This document shows, piece after piece, positions 45,182 to 54,493 of a stretch of DNA of 64,000 nucleotides (position 1 is the stretch's first letter; each line of letters begins with the position of its first letter). The stretch spans positions 1-64,000 of the forward strand of contig NZ_JAQTMS010000002.1 of assembly GCF_028714215.1 (NCBI RefSeq), written 5' to 3'. Source of the stretch: Rhodoferax sp. (GTDB taxonomy: Bacteria > Pseudomonadota > Gammaproteobacteria > Burkholderiales > Burkholderiaceae_C). The position numbers and the translations under genes were made by a program. Under the pieces are notes generated by a model that had not been told where the DNA came from, made no database searches, and saw only the letters and a program-made list of their open reading frames with translations.

Positions 45182-45892
45182 TCAGTCTTGTGAGCGGCCC
45201 AGGTGACGGGCCAACACCAGCCACGCCATGGCCCAGGCCGAGCCGAAGGCCCAGCCACCGAAAACATCGGTGGCGTAGTGCACACCCAACAGGATGCGGC
45301 TCAGTCCCACTAGCAGCGTCATGAGGATGGCGGTCAGCAGAATGTAGGCGCGCTCGCTCAGGCGGCTGCGGCTGCTTGCAATCACGGTGCCCAGGGTGAG
45401 GAACACGAGCGCCGACATGCTGGCATGGCCGCTGGGAAAGCTCAGGCCGGAGGCCGTCAGCGCGGCGTAGGCGGCGTCCGGGCGCAGGCGGCCAAAGAGC
45501 GCCTTGAAGACGCTGACCAGCACTGTGCCGGACAGCGCCGATGCCGCCACCAGCAAGGCAGTGGTCTTTTTCGAGACCAGCAGCAAATAGCCCACGGTGG
45601 CGAGCGTGAACAGCGTCAGCACCACCGTGCTGCCCAGGCCGCTCAGGTCGCGCATCACTTCCGCCAGTCCGGGATAGGCGGCGCGCAGCGCTTGCGCGAG
45701 CTGCAGCATCTGCAGGTCGAAAGTGCGCGTCTCGCCTTCCCCGACCTCGCTGCCAAGCAGTGCAAAAGCCAAGGCCAGGGCGGCCGCAACAAACACAAAC
45801 AACAGGGGCCTGAGCAGCGCTTTGTACCCGGCCGACCGGGACGCAGAGGGAGCGACGGCGCGGTCGCCATGGGATGGAGAAATGGAAGTCAT
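45182..45892 (-). CDS. PAP2 family membrane phosphatase
   Basis: A 236-residue protein with about six helices and the three PAP2 phosphatase motifs: KALFGRLRP, FPSGHAS and SRILLGVHYATD. Likely dephosphorylates an isoprenoid or lipid phosphate (undecaprenyl-PP, phosphatidate or PG-P) on the outer face of the inner membrane. The ATG overlaps the upstream oxidoreductase stop (ATGA), so the two are co-translated. Confidence 0.9.
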   Translation of the reverse strand: MTSISPSHGDRAVAPSASRSAGYKALLRPLLFVFVAAALALAFALLGSEVGEGETRTFDLQMLQLAQALRAAYPGLAEVMRDLSGLGSTVVLTLFTLATVGYLLLVSKKTTALLVAASALSGTVLVSVFKALFGRLRPDAAYAALTASGLSFPSGHASMSALVFLTLGTVIASSRSRLSERAYILLTAILMTLLVGLSRILLGVHYATDVFGGWAFGSAWAMAWLVLARHLGRSQD

Positions 45893-48102
45893 GGCCGCAT
45901 GGTAATCGCCACGCCGCCCAGCACCGCGTTGCCGGACAAGGGGTCGCGCAACTGGTCGTCCAGCAAGGCATTCAGGTTGACGCCGGGACGCTGTGCCGCC
46001 AGCGTCAGTCGGGCGCCCGGCAGATGGTGGCCCCAGCCGTGCGGCAGGCTCACCACGCCGGGCATCATCTGGTCGCTGATCTGGACCTGGGCCTGCACCT
46101 GGCGCGCTCCGTTTTCAAGGGTCGCCAGCGCGCCGTCCGTCAGCTGCAGGCGCGCCGCGTCGATCGGGTGCACCAGCGCGGTACAGCGCATAGGCCCCTT
46201 GGCCAGCAGCGGCAGGTTGTGCATCCAGCTGTTGTTGCTGCGCACGTCACGCCGGCCTATGACCACCAGCTCGGGTGCCGGGCGTTGCAGATCGGCGATG
46301 GGGCGTTGCAGGTCGGCGATGAACGACGCCGGTGCCAGCTCGATCTTGCCGCTGGCGGTACGCAGCAGCTCGGGAATGCGCGGTTGCAACGGGCCCAGGT
46401 CGATGCCGCCGCTGGCATTCGACGCCATCACTTTGGCCAGGTTCAAACCGTCCGGCTGTAAACCAAAGCGGTCGCCATAGGGGCCGCTGCGCAGCGCCAC
46501 ATCGATGCCGCGCTGCGGCCCGCGCAAGCCCTGGGTGGCGCGCAGCACGGCGTCGGCCTGGGCGCCAAACAGGCGTTGCGCATCTTCTGCAAACTGCGCA
46601 TCGTCCAGCGCATCGGCATCCACTTGCGCGCCCTTGCCCTGCACGATGGCCGCCAGTTTGAGCAGGGTCTGCCATTCCTCCGGTTGACCGGCCGGGCGCA
46701 GCAGCACGGGCGGGCTGTAGCGCGCCTGGTTGCGCCACGACAGCTGCGGAAAAGCCATGTCGAAATGCATCTCCTCCAGCGGCGACAGACCGGGCAGGAT
46801 GACGTCCGCATGGCGCGTGGTTTCGTTCAGGTAGATGTCCAGACTGACCATGAAGTCCAGGCTATCCAGCGCTTGCGCCAGCCGCGGCCCGTCGGGACTG
46901 GAGAGCACCGGGTTGCCGGCGACCGTGATCAGGGCGCGCACCTGGCCCGCGCCGGCGGTTTCGATTTCCTCGGCCAGGCAGGTGATGGGCAGTTCGCCAA
47001 ACACCTCGGGGGCGCCGCTGACCCGGGCCTGATGGCGCCCGGTGGCGATGCCTTTGCCGACGCCCGGCCGGCCCATGGTGTTGGCGGCAAAAGCCGCAGC
47101 CTTGGCGAACATGGCGCCGCCCGGCATATCCAGGTGACCGGTCAGCACGTTGAGCACATCCACCAGCCAGCTCGCCAGCGTGCCGTACTCCTGGGTGCAG
47201 GTGCCGATGCGCGCATAGACGGCGGCGCGCTCGGCGCCGGCCAGTTCACGGGCCAGGCTGCGGATGGTCGGCGCTGACAAGCCGCAGCGCAGCGCCACCG
47301 CGTCGGGGCTGAACGGCGCCACCGCGGCGCGCACCTCGTCGACGCCATTGACCCAGTTTTCAACGACCCCCAGGCGCACCAGGTCTTCGGCAAACAAGGT
47401 ATGCACCATGGCCGCCAGCAGAAACACATCGGCACCGGGCCGGATGAAATGGTGCGCATCGGCGACGGCCGCCGTCTCTGTGCGGCGCGGGTCGATGACG
47501 ATCAGCTTGCCGCCGCGCGCCTGCATCGCCTTGGCCTTGCCCTTGAAGTCCGGCACGGTCCACATACTGCCGTTGCTGGCCAGCGGGTTGGCGCCTATGA
47601 CCAGCAGCAGATCCGTGCGGTCTATGTCGGGTAGCGCGATCGACAGCCAATGGCCGAACAGCCTGCCGCTGGCCAGCTGCTTGGGCATCTGGTCCAGCGT
47701 CGAGGCCGAAAAAACGTTTTGCGTGCCCAGCGCGCGCACCAGCTTGGGGAAGTAGCTCAGCAGCCCGATCTTGTGCGCCGAAGGGTTGCCCACCAGCACG
47801 ACGGTGGCGTTGCGCCCATGCGCTGCCATGAGCGGCGGCAGGCGCTGTTCGATCTCGGCAAACGCCTCGTCCCAGGTGGCGCTCTGGTGCACTCCGTCGC
47901 GTTTGATCAGCGGGGTGCGCAGCCGGTCCGGGTCCTCGTGCAAATCTTTCAGTGCCACGCCCTTGGGGCACAGGTAGCCCGCGCTTAACACGTCTGCGGC
48001 ATGGCCGCGGATGCTGATCGGCTGGCCATCCCTGACCTTGATCTCAAGGCCGCAGCAGGCTTCGCACAAGGGGCAAACACGGTAGTGGAGGGTGTCCGAC
48101 AT
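45889..48102 (-). CDS. molybdopterin oxidoreductase family protein
   Basis: A 737-residue bis-MGD enzyme. The N-terminal 4Fe-4S motif VCPLCEACCGLEI...CPKG is complete; a molybdopterin domain and a C-terminal dinucleotide-binding domain (VSLPHGWGHHLPGARL) follow. No Tat signal, so cytoplasmic. At the place where formate and nitrate enzymes have Sec/Cys, the sequence reads NVFSASTLDQMPKQLAS, so the Mo ligand is not an obvious cysteine. Similar proteins are annotated as formate dehydrogenase or nitrate reductase-like, but the reaction is unknown. No partner subunits adjoin. Confidence 0.87.
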   Translation of the reverse strand: MSDTLHYRVCPLCEACCGLEIKVRDGQPISIRGHAADVLSAGYLCPKGVALKDLHEDPDRLRTPLIKRDGVHQSATWDEAFAEIEQRLPPLMAAHGRNATVVLVGNPSAHKIGLLSYFPKLVRALGTQNVFSASTLDQMPKQLASGRLFGHWLSIALPDIDRTDLLLVIGANPLASNGSMWTVPDFKGKAKAMQARGGKLIVIDPRRTETAAVADAHHFIRPGADVFLLAAMVHTLFAEDLVRLGVVENWVNGVDEVRAAVAPFSPDAVALRCGLSAPTIRSLARELAGAERAAVYARIGTCTQEYGTLASWLVDVLNVLTGHLDMPGGAMFAKAAAFAANTMGRPGVGKGIATGRHQARVSGAPEVFGELPITCLAEEIETAGAGQVRALITVAGNPVLSSPDGPRLAQALDSLDFMVSLDIYLNETTRHADVILPGLSPLEEMHFDMAFPQLSWRNQARYSPPVLLRPAGQPEEWQTLLKLAAIVQGKGAQVDADALDDAQFAEDAQRLFGAQADAVLRATQGLRGPQRGIDVALRSGPYGDRFGLQPDGLNLAKVMASNASGGIDLGPLQPRIPELLRTASGKIELAPASFIADLQRPIADLQRPAPELVVIGRRDVRSNNSWMHNLPLLAKGPMRCTALVHPIDAARLQLTDGALATLENGARQVQAQVQISDQMMPGVVSLPHGWGHHLPGARLTLAAQRPGVNLNALLDDQLRDPLSGNAVLGGVAITMRP

Positions 48103-48213
48103 GGTGGTCCTGGAAAAAATGAAAACAGGCGCGATTTACGCATATCCGCCCAGGGCCTGTCCAGAACGCGAGTGACAGGCAGGGAGGCGGGCTCGCCGCC
48201 CCCTGACTTGGCT

Positions 48214-49332
48214 TTAGTCCCTCACCTTGAGCAGCAGGATATTGCCCATCGATTGCAGTCCCACCTGCTCTTCCAGCAAAAGGCCGGAGCGTTCGAAAAG
48301 ACTTTGCCACTCCACCAGCGTTCTTTCCCTGCCGCGGGTTCCCATGAACATCTGTAGGTCGAAGGAGGCGCTGGCCAGATCGGCTTTCACTTCCGGCACC
48401 ACCAGTTCCAGCAGGGCGATGCGGGCACCGGTTGTGCCAATGGCGCGGGCAAGATTCCGTAGCGCCTGGACGCAACTCGCGTCGTCCATGCCATGCAGGA
48501 CGACGCACAGCAGGTAGATGTCCTTGTCGCCTTTCGCTGTCGGAATGGAGCTGAGCAAGTCGCCAGCCTCGAACGACAGGCGAGCCAGCAAGGCGGGCGC
48601 TTCCCGGTTGCGCCAATAGGCCGGCGCCGTTGCCACCACCTGCGCCCGGTCGAACACCAGGGCTTGGAGAGCCGGGTGGCGCTTCAGGATGGCGACCGAC
48701 TTGCTGCCCTTGGAGCCGCCGACATCGATCACGCGATCAAAGCGACCCCAGTCGAAATCGGTGGCGAAGCGATCGCCGGTCAAGGCCTCCACGCTGTCCA
48801 TCGCCGTCGCAAACAAGGCGTCGAATTCGGCGTGATCCTCCATGTAGGCATACAGCTCGCTGCCGTGGGCCGTCTGGAACGGAACGCTGCCGGCGCGCAC
48901 GCCCTGCTCCAGAGCCTCAAACCAGGGCACGCTCATCTCGGGCGAGTTGTGCATCAGGATCATGGCGCGCACATTGTTGGGCCGGTCTTGCCGAAAACAG
49001 GCCGACAGGGTGTTGTTCCGGAAGACCCGGGGCGACACTTCTTCGAATACGCCCAGCGCCGCCAGCATACGCAGCAGCCGGAAGACGCCGTCCGGCTGGG
49101 CCGAAACCCGCGCCGCAAGAGCCTGCGCCGTCAGGCTCTGCTCGCCCAGGACGGTGGCAAGGTCCAACCGGGCCGCCACGTAGAGCGCGCGCGACTGCCA
49201 GAAGGCCGAGCCGATCTGCATCAGCCGAAACGGCGCCAGCGTCAGCTTGTTGGGAAGGTTTTGCAGCCATGCCGCGAACTTCATCAGTTTCGCGAAGCGG
49301 CGCACCGCGCCGGCGTTTTTCTGGAATGACAT
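48214..49332 (-). CDS. class I SAM-dependent O-methyltransferase (hydroxyindole type)
   Basis: A 372-residue protein with an N-terminal winged-helix dimerisation domain (about 40-115; LTAQALAARVSAQPDGVFRLLRMLAALGVFEE) and a methyltransferase domain with SAM motif VIDVGGSKGSKSVAILKRHP near residue 210 and the late VVLHGMDDASC where a catalytic His is expected. Resembles the acetylserotonin/polyketide O-methyltransferase family; substrate unknown. Eleven bases downstream of the TetR gene, presumably controlled by it. Confidence 0.86.
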   Translation of the reverse strand: MSFQKNAGAVRRFAKLMKFAAWLQNLPNKLTLAPFRLMQIGSAFWQSRALYVAARLDLATVLGEQSLTAQALAARVSAQPDGVFRLLRMLAALGVFEEVSPRVFRNNTLSACFRQDRPNNVRAMILMHNSPEMSVPWFEALEQGVRAGSVPFQTAHGSELYAYMEDHAEFDALFATAMDSVEALTGDRFATDFDWGRFDRVIDVGGSKGSKSVAILKRHPALQALVFDRAQVVATAPAYWRNREAPALLARLSFEAGDLLSSIPTAKGDKDIYLLCVVLHGMDDASCVQALRNLARAIGTTGARIALLELVVPEVKADLASASFDLQMFMGTRGRERTLVEWQSLFERSGLLLEEQVGLQSMGNILLLKVRD

Positions 49333-49343
49333 GGGGGCTCCTG

Positions 49344-49973
49344 CTAAGAAAGACTGCCCGGCGCCAGGCCGGAAGCAAAAAGGTGGCCGTTGAAGGCCGC
49401 CAGGCGTTCGAGAAAGGCGGCGTCCATGGGCTTGCCCATCTGCTCTTCAAAAATGTCTTTCAGCAACATGGGCATCATGGCCAGACTGACAAACGCCAGG
49501 CGCACTATGTCCGGGTCCAGTGCCCCAGCAGCCTGCCCTGTGGCCTTGAGGTCTTGTACTTTTTGCGCTGCGCGGCTGCGCCCGCGTTCCAGCAGTTGCT
49601 GGATAAAGCGCCGCCCGGGGCCTTGGTTCAGGGCCAGCACTTTCAGGATCAGTTTGGGAAACTCGGGCTGCTGCGACATGGTGTCGTAGTACAGCCGCAG
49701 GAAGTCCTTGAAGCCGGCCACGGAACTCAGCATCTGCCCGTCCAGCACCTTGAGCAGCGGAGCCAGGGTCTCGCGGATCATCTCCTCGTACAAGCCCTCC
49801 TTGTTGCCGAAGTAGTAGCGGATCATGGAGACATTGGCGTCGGCCCGGTCGGCGATCAGGCGCGTCGAGACCTTGTGGTAGTCGTCGGCCAGAAAACTCG
49901 CGCGCGCCGCATCGAGCAGCCGCTGGCGCACGGAGGGGTCAATCGCATCAGGAGCATCGGGGTTGTCGGTCAT
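49344..49973 (-). CDS. TetR family transcriptional regulator
   Basis: A 209-residue regulator with N-terminal HTH (RQRLLDAARASFLADDYHKVSTRLIADRADANVSMIRYYFGNKEGLYEEMI) and a helical ligand domain with a CecR/YbiH-like feel (LILKVLALNQGPGR). Start ATG 49973 (MTDNPDAPDAID). Likely represses itself and the methyltransferase gene downstream. Confidence 0.88.
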   Translation of the reverse strand: MTDNPDAPDAIDPSVRQRLLDAARASFLADDYHKVSTRLIADRADANVSMIRYYFGNKEGLYEEMIRETLAPLLKVLDGQMLSSVAGFKDFLRLYYDTMSQQPEFPKLILKVLALNQGPGRRFIQQLLERGRSRAAQKVQDLKATGQAAGALDPDIVRLAFVSLAMMPMLLKDIFEEQMGKPMDAAFLERLAAFNGHLFASGLAPGSLS

Positions 49974-50041
49974 GGGTCTTGCCGCTTTCAAAGGGGTAGG
50001 CCAACCTTAGCAGCTAACGCGCCTGGCAGTTCGAAGTTTCG

Positions 50042-50333
50042 TCAATCAAATGGGGCGTTTTGATTGTTGAGTGTTCCGAACTTCACGACACCGTTCCAGC
50101 CAAGCCTGCCTGATGCAGCTTGCTTTCGCAAGTCAAGAACGAGGCCCAGGCGTGTGTGGGTCGAGGGCGCCGCGGTGGCGAGCGTCGGTGGTTTTCGCCG
50201 GTCGCACACCAACCCCGCTTGCAAGATCAGGCTGGAGGGGCGCTCAGCGCAGCGGCATGAAGGCGGAGGCCGAAGGCCGGGGGACAGCCGCGGAGCTGAG
50301 TGCCCCACCAGCCTGATCCACCCGGAAGGCTGA
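50042..50333. repeat. intergenic repeat-like element with a 94-base hairpin
   Basis: The gap between tetR and the PBP gene holds no credible gene. 50225-50247 (starting GATCAGGCTGG) is inverted-complementary to 50296-50318 (ending CCAGCCTGATC), forming a long imperfect hairpin over 50225-50318; a smaller GCTTG/CAAGC hairpin lies near 50120-50137. Short frames over the region read as Arg-rich nonsense. I suspect a dispersed intergenic repeat, but only one copy is in the window. Confidence 0.55.
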
Positions 50334-50405
50334 ACGGGGTTTGGCCCGACGATCTGCGTGTATGCTCGCTGACCAAGTTCCGGCCCCCTCCATTACTCCT
50401 CCCGC

Positions 50406-52682
50406 ATGTTGTATCGAATTTTTTGTGCCTTGAAGATAGCGCTGGCGCTGCTGCTGAGCGCCGCCGCCATACCGGCCGCGGCAGCGGCCTGGGAAATGCC
50501 CCCGCTGGACCGGGTGATCAATTACCGGCCGCACCAGTCGCTGCAGATCTTTACCGCCGACGGCGTCGAGATTGCGCAATTCGGTCTGGAGCGGCGACAG
50601 TTCCTGCCGATCGCCCAGATGCCCAAACTGCTGCAAGACGCCGTGATCGCGGTGGAGGATGCGCGTTTTCGGGAACATGGCGGCATCGATCCCAAGGGCA
50701 TGGCGCGGGCGCTGCTGACGATGCTGTCGGGTGGCCGGCGCCAGGGCGCATCGACCATCACGCAGCAGGTGGCACGGACTTTTTTCCTGAGCAACCGGCA
50801 GACCGCCGAGCGCAAGATCAAGGAGATGCTGATCGCCTTGAAAATCGAGCAGCAGCTGAGCAAGGACCGCATTCTGGAGTTGTACCTGAATGAGATTTAC
50901 CTGGGCCAGCATGCCTATGGTTTCGCTGCCGCGGCGCAGGTTTATTTTGGCAAGCCGCTGGACAAGTTGAGCATCGCAGAAGTGGCGATGCTGGCCGGCT
51001 TGCCGCAGAACCCGCTGTACGCCAATCCGGTCACCAATCTGAAACGCGCGATCCAGCGCCAACACATCGTGCTGACACGCATGCGCGCCACCGGCGTTAT
51101 CGACGAGCGGCAACTGGCGGCGGCAAGGGCCGAGCCGCTCAACATCCGCTCGCCGCTGCAAGTGCCGCTGCATGCCGAGTATGTGGCCGAGATGGCACGC
51201 CGCGCCGTCGTCGAACGCTTTGGCACGGAAGCCTATTCCAGCGGTATCCGGGTGCAGACCTCGCTGCGCGCGCAAGATCAGCAAACCGCCTGGAACGCAC
51301 TGCGGCACGCGGTCCTTGAACATGATAGAAAAGGGCTCTGGCGCGGCCCGGAGGACCGGGAGACTCTGCCGGCCGGCGACGGCCCCGAGGTGGAGCGCGC
51401 GGCGGCGCAGGTGCTGAAGGATCATCGCGACGACGAGTTGCTGCGCCTCGGCATGGTGCTGCGCTCGACACCCATGGAGGTCACGCTGCAACTGGCTTCC
51501 GGGCAGCGCGTGGCCATCACGGGCAACGGCCTCAAGTGGGTCAAGGCGGCGCTGGCGCCCAACGCAAAAGCCGCAGTGGCGCTGCGCCGGGGCGCCGTCG
51601 TGCGCGTCATGCAGCAAGGCAAGGCCTGGGTCTTCACGCAGTGGCCGCAAGCGCAAGGTGCTTTTGTTGCACTGGACCCGGTCAGCGGCCGGGTGCGAGC
51701 GCTGGTTGGTGGCTTCGATTTCACGCGGCAACAATTCAACCACGTCACGCAGGCCTGGCGCCAGCCGGGATCAAGCATCAAGCCGTTTCTTTATTCGGCC
51801 GCGCTGGAGCATGGCGTAATGCCGGCCAGCGTGATCGACGACGCCCCGTTCACCGCCGCCAACGGCTGGTCGCCGCAGAACAGCGACGGCCGCTACGACG
51901 GCCCCATCACCATGCGCGAAGCCTTGACGCGCTCCAAAAACCTGGTCAGCGTGCGCCTGCTGCAGCAGGTAGGCATAGGCCCGGAGCGCGACTGGATTGA
52001 ACGGTTCGGCCTGGATGCGGCGCGCCAGCCCGACAACCTGACCTTGGCGCTGGGTGCCGGCAGCACCACGCCGCTGCAACTGGCGCAGGCCTACGCCGTG
52101 TTTGCCAACGGCGGCTGGCGCGTCAACCCGGTGCTGGTGGAGCGCATCACCGACGCCCAGGGCAAGGTTCTGTTCGAGGCGCCGCCCGCCGCGCCCTTGA
52201 CGGAGGAGACGCGAGCGCTGCCGGCACGCAATGTTTTTGTCACCACCAGCCTGCTGCACGATGTCACCCGCATCGGCACCGCCGAGCGAGCCCAGCGCGA
52301 GCTCAAACGCGGCGACGTTTACGGCAAGACCGGCACTACCAACGACGCGGTGGACGCCTGGTTTGCCGGCTTTCATCCGAGCGTGGTGGCGGTGGCCTGG
52401 ATGGGCTATGACGACCCGCGCAGTCTGGGCGACCGGGAGTCCGGCGGCGGTCTGGCCCTGCCGATCTGGATCGCCTACATGGCCCGCGCCCTGGACGGTG
52501 TGCCGGAGCTGCCACTTGGCCCCGCTCCTGCGGGCGTTGAGCAAATCGATGGCGACTGGCGCTACGCCGAATGGGCCAACGGCGGTTGGGTGTCCAGGAT
52601 TTCGGCAGATGCGCCGGCCACCCTGGCGCCGCTGGCCGCCTCGCAACCGGCTTCCGCGCCGGCTGCTGCGGAGCCCCATTGA
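50406..52682 (+). CDS. penicillin-binding protein 1A (class A PBP)
   Basis: A 758-residue bifunctional peptidoglycan synthase. A signal-anchor helix (ALKIALALLLSAAAIPAAAAA) is followed by GT51 glycosyltransferase with AVIAVEDARFREHGGID, RQGASTITQQVARTFFL and ELYLNEIYLGQHAYGFAAAAQVYF (about 75-245), an OB/linker region, and transpeptidase with SSIKP (catalytic Ser about 455), SKN and KTGTTND. Ala/Pro tail. Polymerises lipid II and cross-links the strands. Confidence 0.95.
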   Translation: MLYRIFCALKIALALLLSAAAIPAAAAAWEMPPLDRVINYRPHQSLQIFTADGVEIAQFGLERRQFLPIAQMPKLLQDAVIAVEDARFREHGGIDPKGMARALLTMLSGGRRQGASTITQQVARTFFLSNRQTAERKIKEMLIALKIEQQLSKDRILELYLNEIYLGQHAYGFAAAAQVYFGKPLDKLSIAEVAMLAGLPQNPLYANPVTNLKRAIQRQHIVLTRMRATGVIDERQLAAARAEPLNIRSPLQVPLHAEYVAEMARRAVVERFGTEAYSSGIRVQTSLRAQDQQTAWNALRHAVLEHDRKGLWRGPEDRETLPAGDGPEVERAAAQVLKDHRDDELLRLGMVLRSTPMEVTLQLASGQRVAITGNGLKWVKAALAPNAKAAVALRRGAVVRVMQQGKAWVFTQWPQAQGAFVALDPVSGRVRALVGGFDFTRQQFNHVTQAWRQPGSSIKPFLYSAALEHGVMPASVIDDAPFTAANGWSPQNSDGRYDGPITMREALTRSKNLVSVRLLQQVGIGPERDWIERFGLDAARQPDNLTLALGAGSTTPLQLAQAYAVFANGGWRVNPVLVERITDAQGKVLFEAPPAAPLTEETRALPARNVFVTTSLLHDVTRIGTAERAQRELKRGDVYGKTGTTNDAVDAWFAGFHPSVVAVAWMGYDDPRSLGDRESGGGLALPIWIAYMARALDGVPELPLGPAPAGVEQIDGDWRYAEWANGGWVSRISADAPATLAPLAASQPASAPAAAEPH

Positions 52683-52853
52683 CGAGCCGTTTGGCGGGCC
52701 GGACTTGCCGGCCGGGTCTGCGCGGCGGGTGAGCATTCGGGGCAAAGTGGTTCCGTCTCTGAAATTGGCCCGATGACACGGCATCCCCGATAATCAAGCG
52801 GCTTCATCCAGAAGCGCAAACGGTCCGTGGCAACGGGAGCAGGAGGTTTCGGC

Positions 52854-53363
52854 ATGAAAAAGCTTCTTTTGGGTTGGCTGGCAATGTCGCTCATCGGCTG
52901 CGCCGCCTACGCCGGCGAAGCCAAAGTCACATGGCAGGAGCCGGACAAATACACCGACATTCGCGAAGGCACCGAGTTGCGGGACAATTTCCGGGCGAAA
53001 TTGTTCCAGGACTTCGAATCGATCTTTGCCGATCTGGCACAACAGCTCCCGGACGGCTATCTGTTCGAGGTCACCGTCACCGATCTCGATCTGGCCGGCC
53101 AGGTCAACGGCATGCACGATGCCCGGTGGCAGGACATCCGCGTCGTCAAGGACATCTATTGGCCCAGGATGTCTCTGACCTACACCCTGAAAAGCCCCAC
53201 GCGGGAAACCCTGGTAACAGGCCAGGAAGACATCAAGGACATGGACTTTCTGTCCAGCACCCCCAGTTTGGGAACGACCCGCTTTGGCTATGAAGAACGA
53301 ATGCTCAGACAGTGGTTCAAGAAGCAGCAGCGGGACGGTAAATTTCCGGTCAAGGCGCCCTAG
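52854..53363 (+). CDS. DUF3016 family exported protein
   Basis: A 169-residue protein from ATG 52854 (MKKLLLGWLAMSLIGCAAYAG) with signal peptide; the IGCAAYA may also be read as a lipobox. Mature part EAKVTWQEPDKYTDIREGTELRDNF matches DUF3016, periplasmic proteins of unknown function. GGAG ribosome site. Overlaps the convergent ferredoxin stop by four bases. Confidence 0.85.
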   Translation: MKKLLLGWLAMSLIGCAAYAGEAKVTWQEPDKYTDIREGTELRDNFRAKLFQDFESIFADLAQQLPDGYLFEVTVTDLDLAGQVNGMHDARWQDIRVVKDIYWPRMSLTYTLKSPTRETLVTGQEDIKDMDFLSSTPSLGTTRFGYEERMLRQWFKKQQRDGKFPVKAP

Positions 53364-53596
53364 CAGGCGAGGCAAGCCACAGGGAGGGCCGCCCGCTCTT
53401 GCATGACCAGCGCGTCGATAGCGCACATGGCAGCGCATTTGCCGCAGCCACTACAGCGGTCGCCGTCGTGCAGCACGGCAATTTTTCTCCATCCCTGGCG
53501 TTCAAAGGCGAACAGCCGCAGGTGACAGGCGGCAATGCAGCGCCCACAGCCAGAGCAATGCGCGGCATCGATGAGCGGGATTTTGGCGGTCGTCAC
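53360..53596 (-). CDS. 2[4Fe-4S] ferredoxin-like protein
   Basis: A 78-residue protein with CSGCGRCIAAC and CSGCGKCAAMC motifs, both of CxxCxxCxxxC type, so two 4Fe-4S clusters or a cluster pair. A further CxxxC-like pair (ACLAC) ends the protein. Downstream of the iron-transport genes and in the same direction; it may be cotranscribed or have its own promoter (TTGACA-N16-TAGACT in the gap). Confidence 0.86.
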   Translation of the reverse strand: MTTAKIPLIDAAHCSGCGRCIAACHLRLFAFERQGWRKIAVLHDGDRCSGCGKCAAMCAIDALVMQERAALPVACLAC

Positions 53597-53692
53597 AAAG
53601 GCTACATTCGGGCAATTGAGGTCGTGAGCAGATTCAGTCTAGACGACTTCCTGTGGCTGTCAACCGAGGTCACGAATACCTGTTTGTCGATG

Positions 53693-53708
53693 TGCACTAT
53701 TTTGTGCA
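53693..53708. promoter_or_regulatory. palindrome TGCAC-N6-GTGCA before the ferredoxin gene
   Basis: A 16-bp inverted repeat in the 127-base gap between the outer-membrane gene and the ferredoxin gene. It could be a regulator site for the ferredoxin gene; the protein that binds it is unknown. Confidence 0.35.
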
Positions 53709-53723
53709 GTCAAGCTATTCGCG

Positions 53724-54464
53724 CTAGAACTCGTACTCCGCCTGAAACCGCATCGTGGTTCGTGTGGCAGCGTTGCTCCCACGAAGAAGCGCCGCGTTCC
53801 ACTTGATGGCCGACCCGGTTCCGGTCCTGATCTTGCCGAACAGGGCAGGCCCGAATTTGTGCTCTTGCTGCGCCGATGGACTCCAGTGATCCCATGGCCC
53901 TAAAGAACCAAAGGCCTGGACACCCCATTCAAACTGTTCTAGTTGCCGGTATTTCAACTGGCCTTGATAGTGCAACTCGGTATCGAACGCGGCGCTGCCT
54001 CTGACATGTTTTTGAATCAGCAAGTTGAAGTTCCCCTGGACCCTGCCCCACTCCGCCTGAAACAGGGGACCGTAGCTGAGCTCGTAGCCCTCGGTCTGAT
54101 CTTTCGGGCGTTCAATCTCGAACATGAAACCGACATCGACCGGATAGCGCCCTGTTTCGGTTAACTGAAAGCGGTTCTCCCACGCCCAGGCATCGAAGGA
54201 ATTGCTCGCTCCTGGCTCCTGTTTGTAATTGGCATAGATTTCGGTTGACCACCACGCGCTGATTCCGTACGCAAGACCCAGGGAAATAGCAGTTCCACGG
54301 GCACCATCTGCGCTTTTTTGAGAACCCCATTTGAAGTCAATTTCCCGCTCGCCCGGCTCCACCGTTGGCATGCTGATTTCGTCATTCGGTCCGGCATAAG
54401 CCATCACAGGCACCAGAGAGATGCAGAAGGCAACAGCCGCCCCTGCGAGTTTTGTATATCGCAT
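53724..54464 (-). CDS. outer-membrane beta-barrel protein of an FTR1 iron operon
   Basis: A 246-residue exported protein: signal peptide ending VMAYA, then alternating amphipathic strands (REIDFKWGSQKS, STEIYANYKQ, VDVGFMFEIERP) and a C-terminal aromatic residue (QAEYEF), typical of an outer-membrane barrel. No plug domain, so a porin-like channel instead of a TonB receptor. Position next to FTR1 and a cupredoxin suggests it serves iron entry. No named family recognised with certainty. Confidence 0.72.
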   Translation of the reverse strand: MRYTKLAGAAVAFCISLVPVMAYAGPNDEISMPTVEPGEREIDFKWGSQKSADGARGTAISLGLAYGISAWWSTEIYANYKQEPGASNSFDAWAWENRFQLTETGRYPVDVGFMFEIERPKDQTEGYELSYGPLFQAEWGRVQGNFNLLIQKHVRGSAAFDTELHYQGQLKYRQLEQFEWGVQAFGSLGPWDHWSPSAQQEHKFGPALFGKIRTGTGSAIKWNAALLRGSNAATRTTMRFQAEYEF

Positions 54465-54493
54465 TGGATTCCTTGGAAAAGTTGGGTTGAAAG

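Noticed and set aside
50064-50333. 89-codon plus-strand frame in the hairpin region
   Set aside because: Arg-rich translation of an apparent repeat element; no ribosome site and it spans the long inverted repeat.
50244-51743. 499-codon minus-strand frame over PBP1A
   Set aside because: Shadow of the PBP gene; the plus strand has all GT51 and transpeptidase motifs.
53693-53708. Palindrome as an NtrC site
   Set aside because: NtrC sites need TGCAC(C)-N5-(G)GTGCA-type spacing and a nearby -24/-12 promoter; neither is seen.
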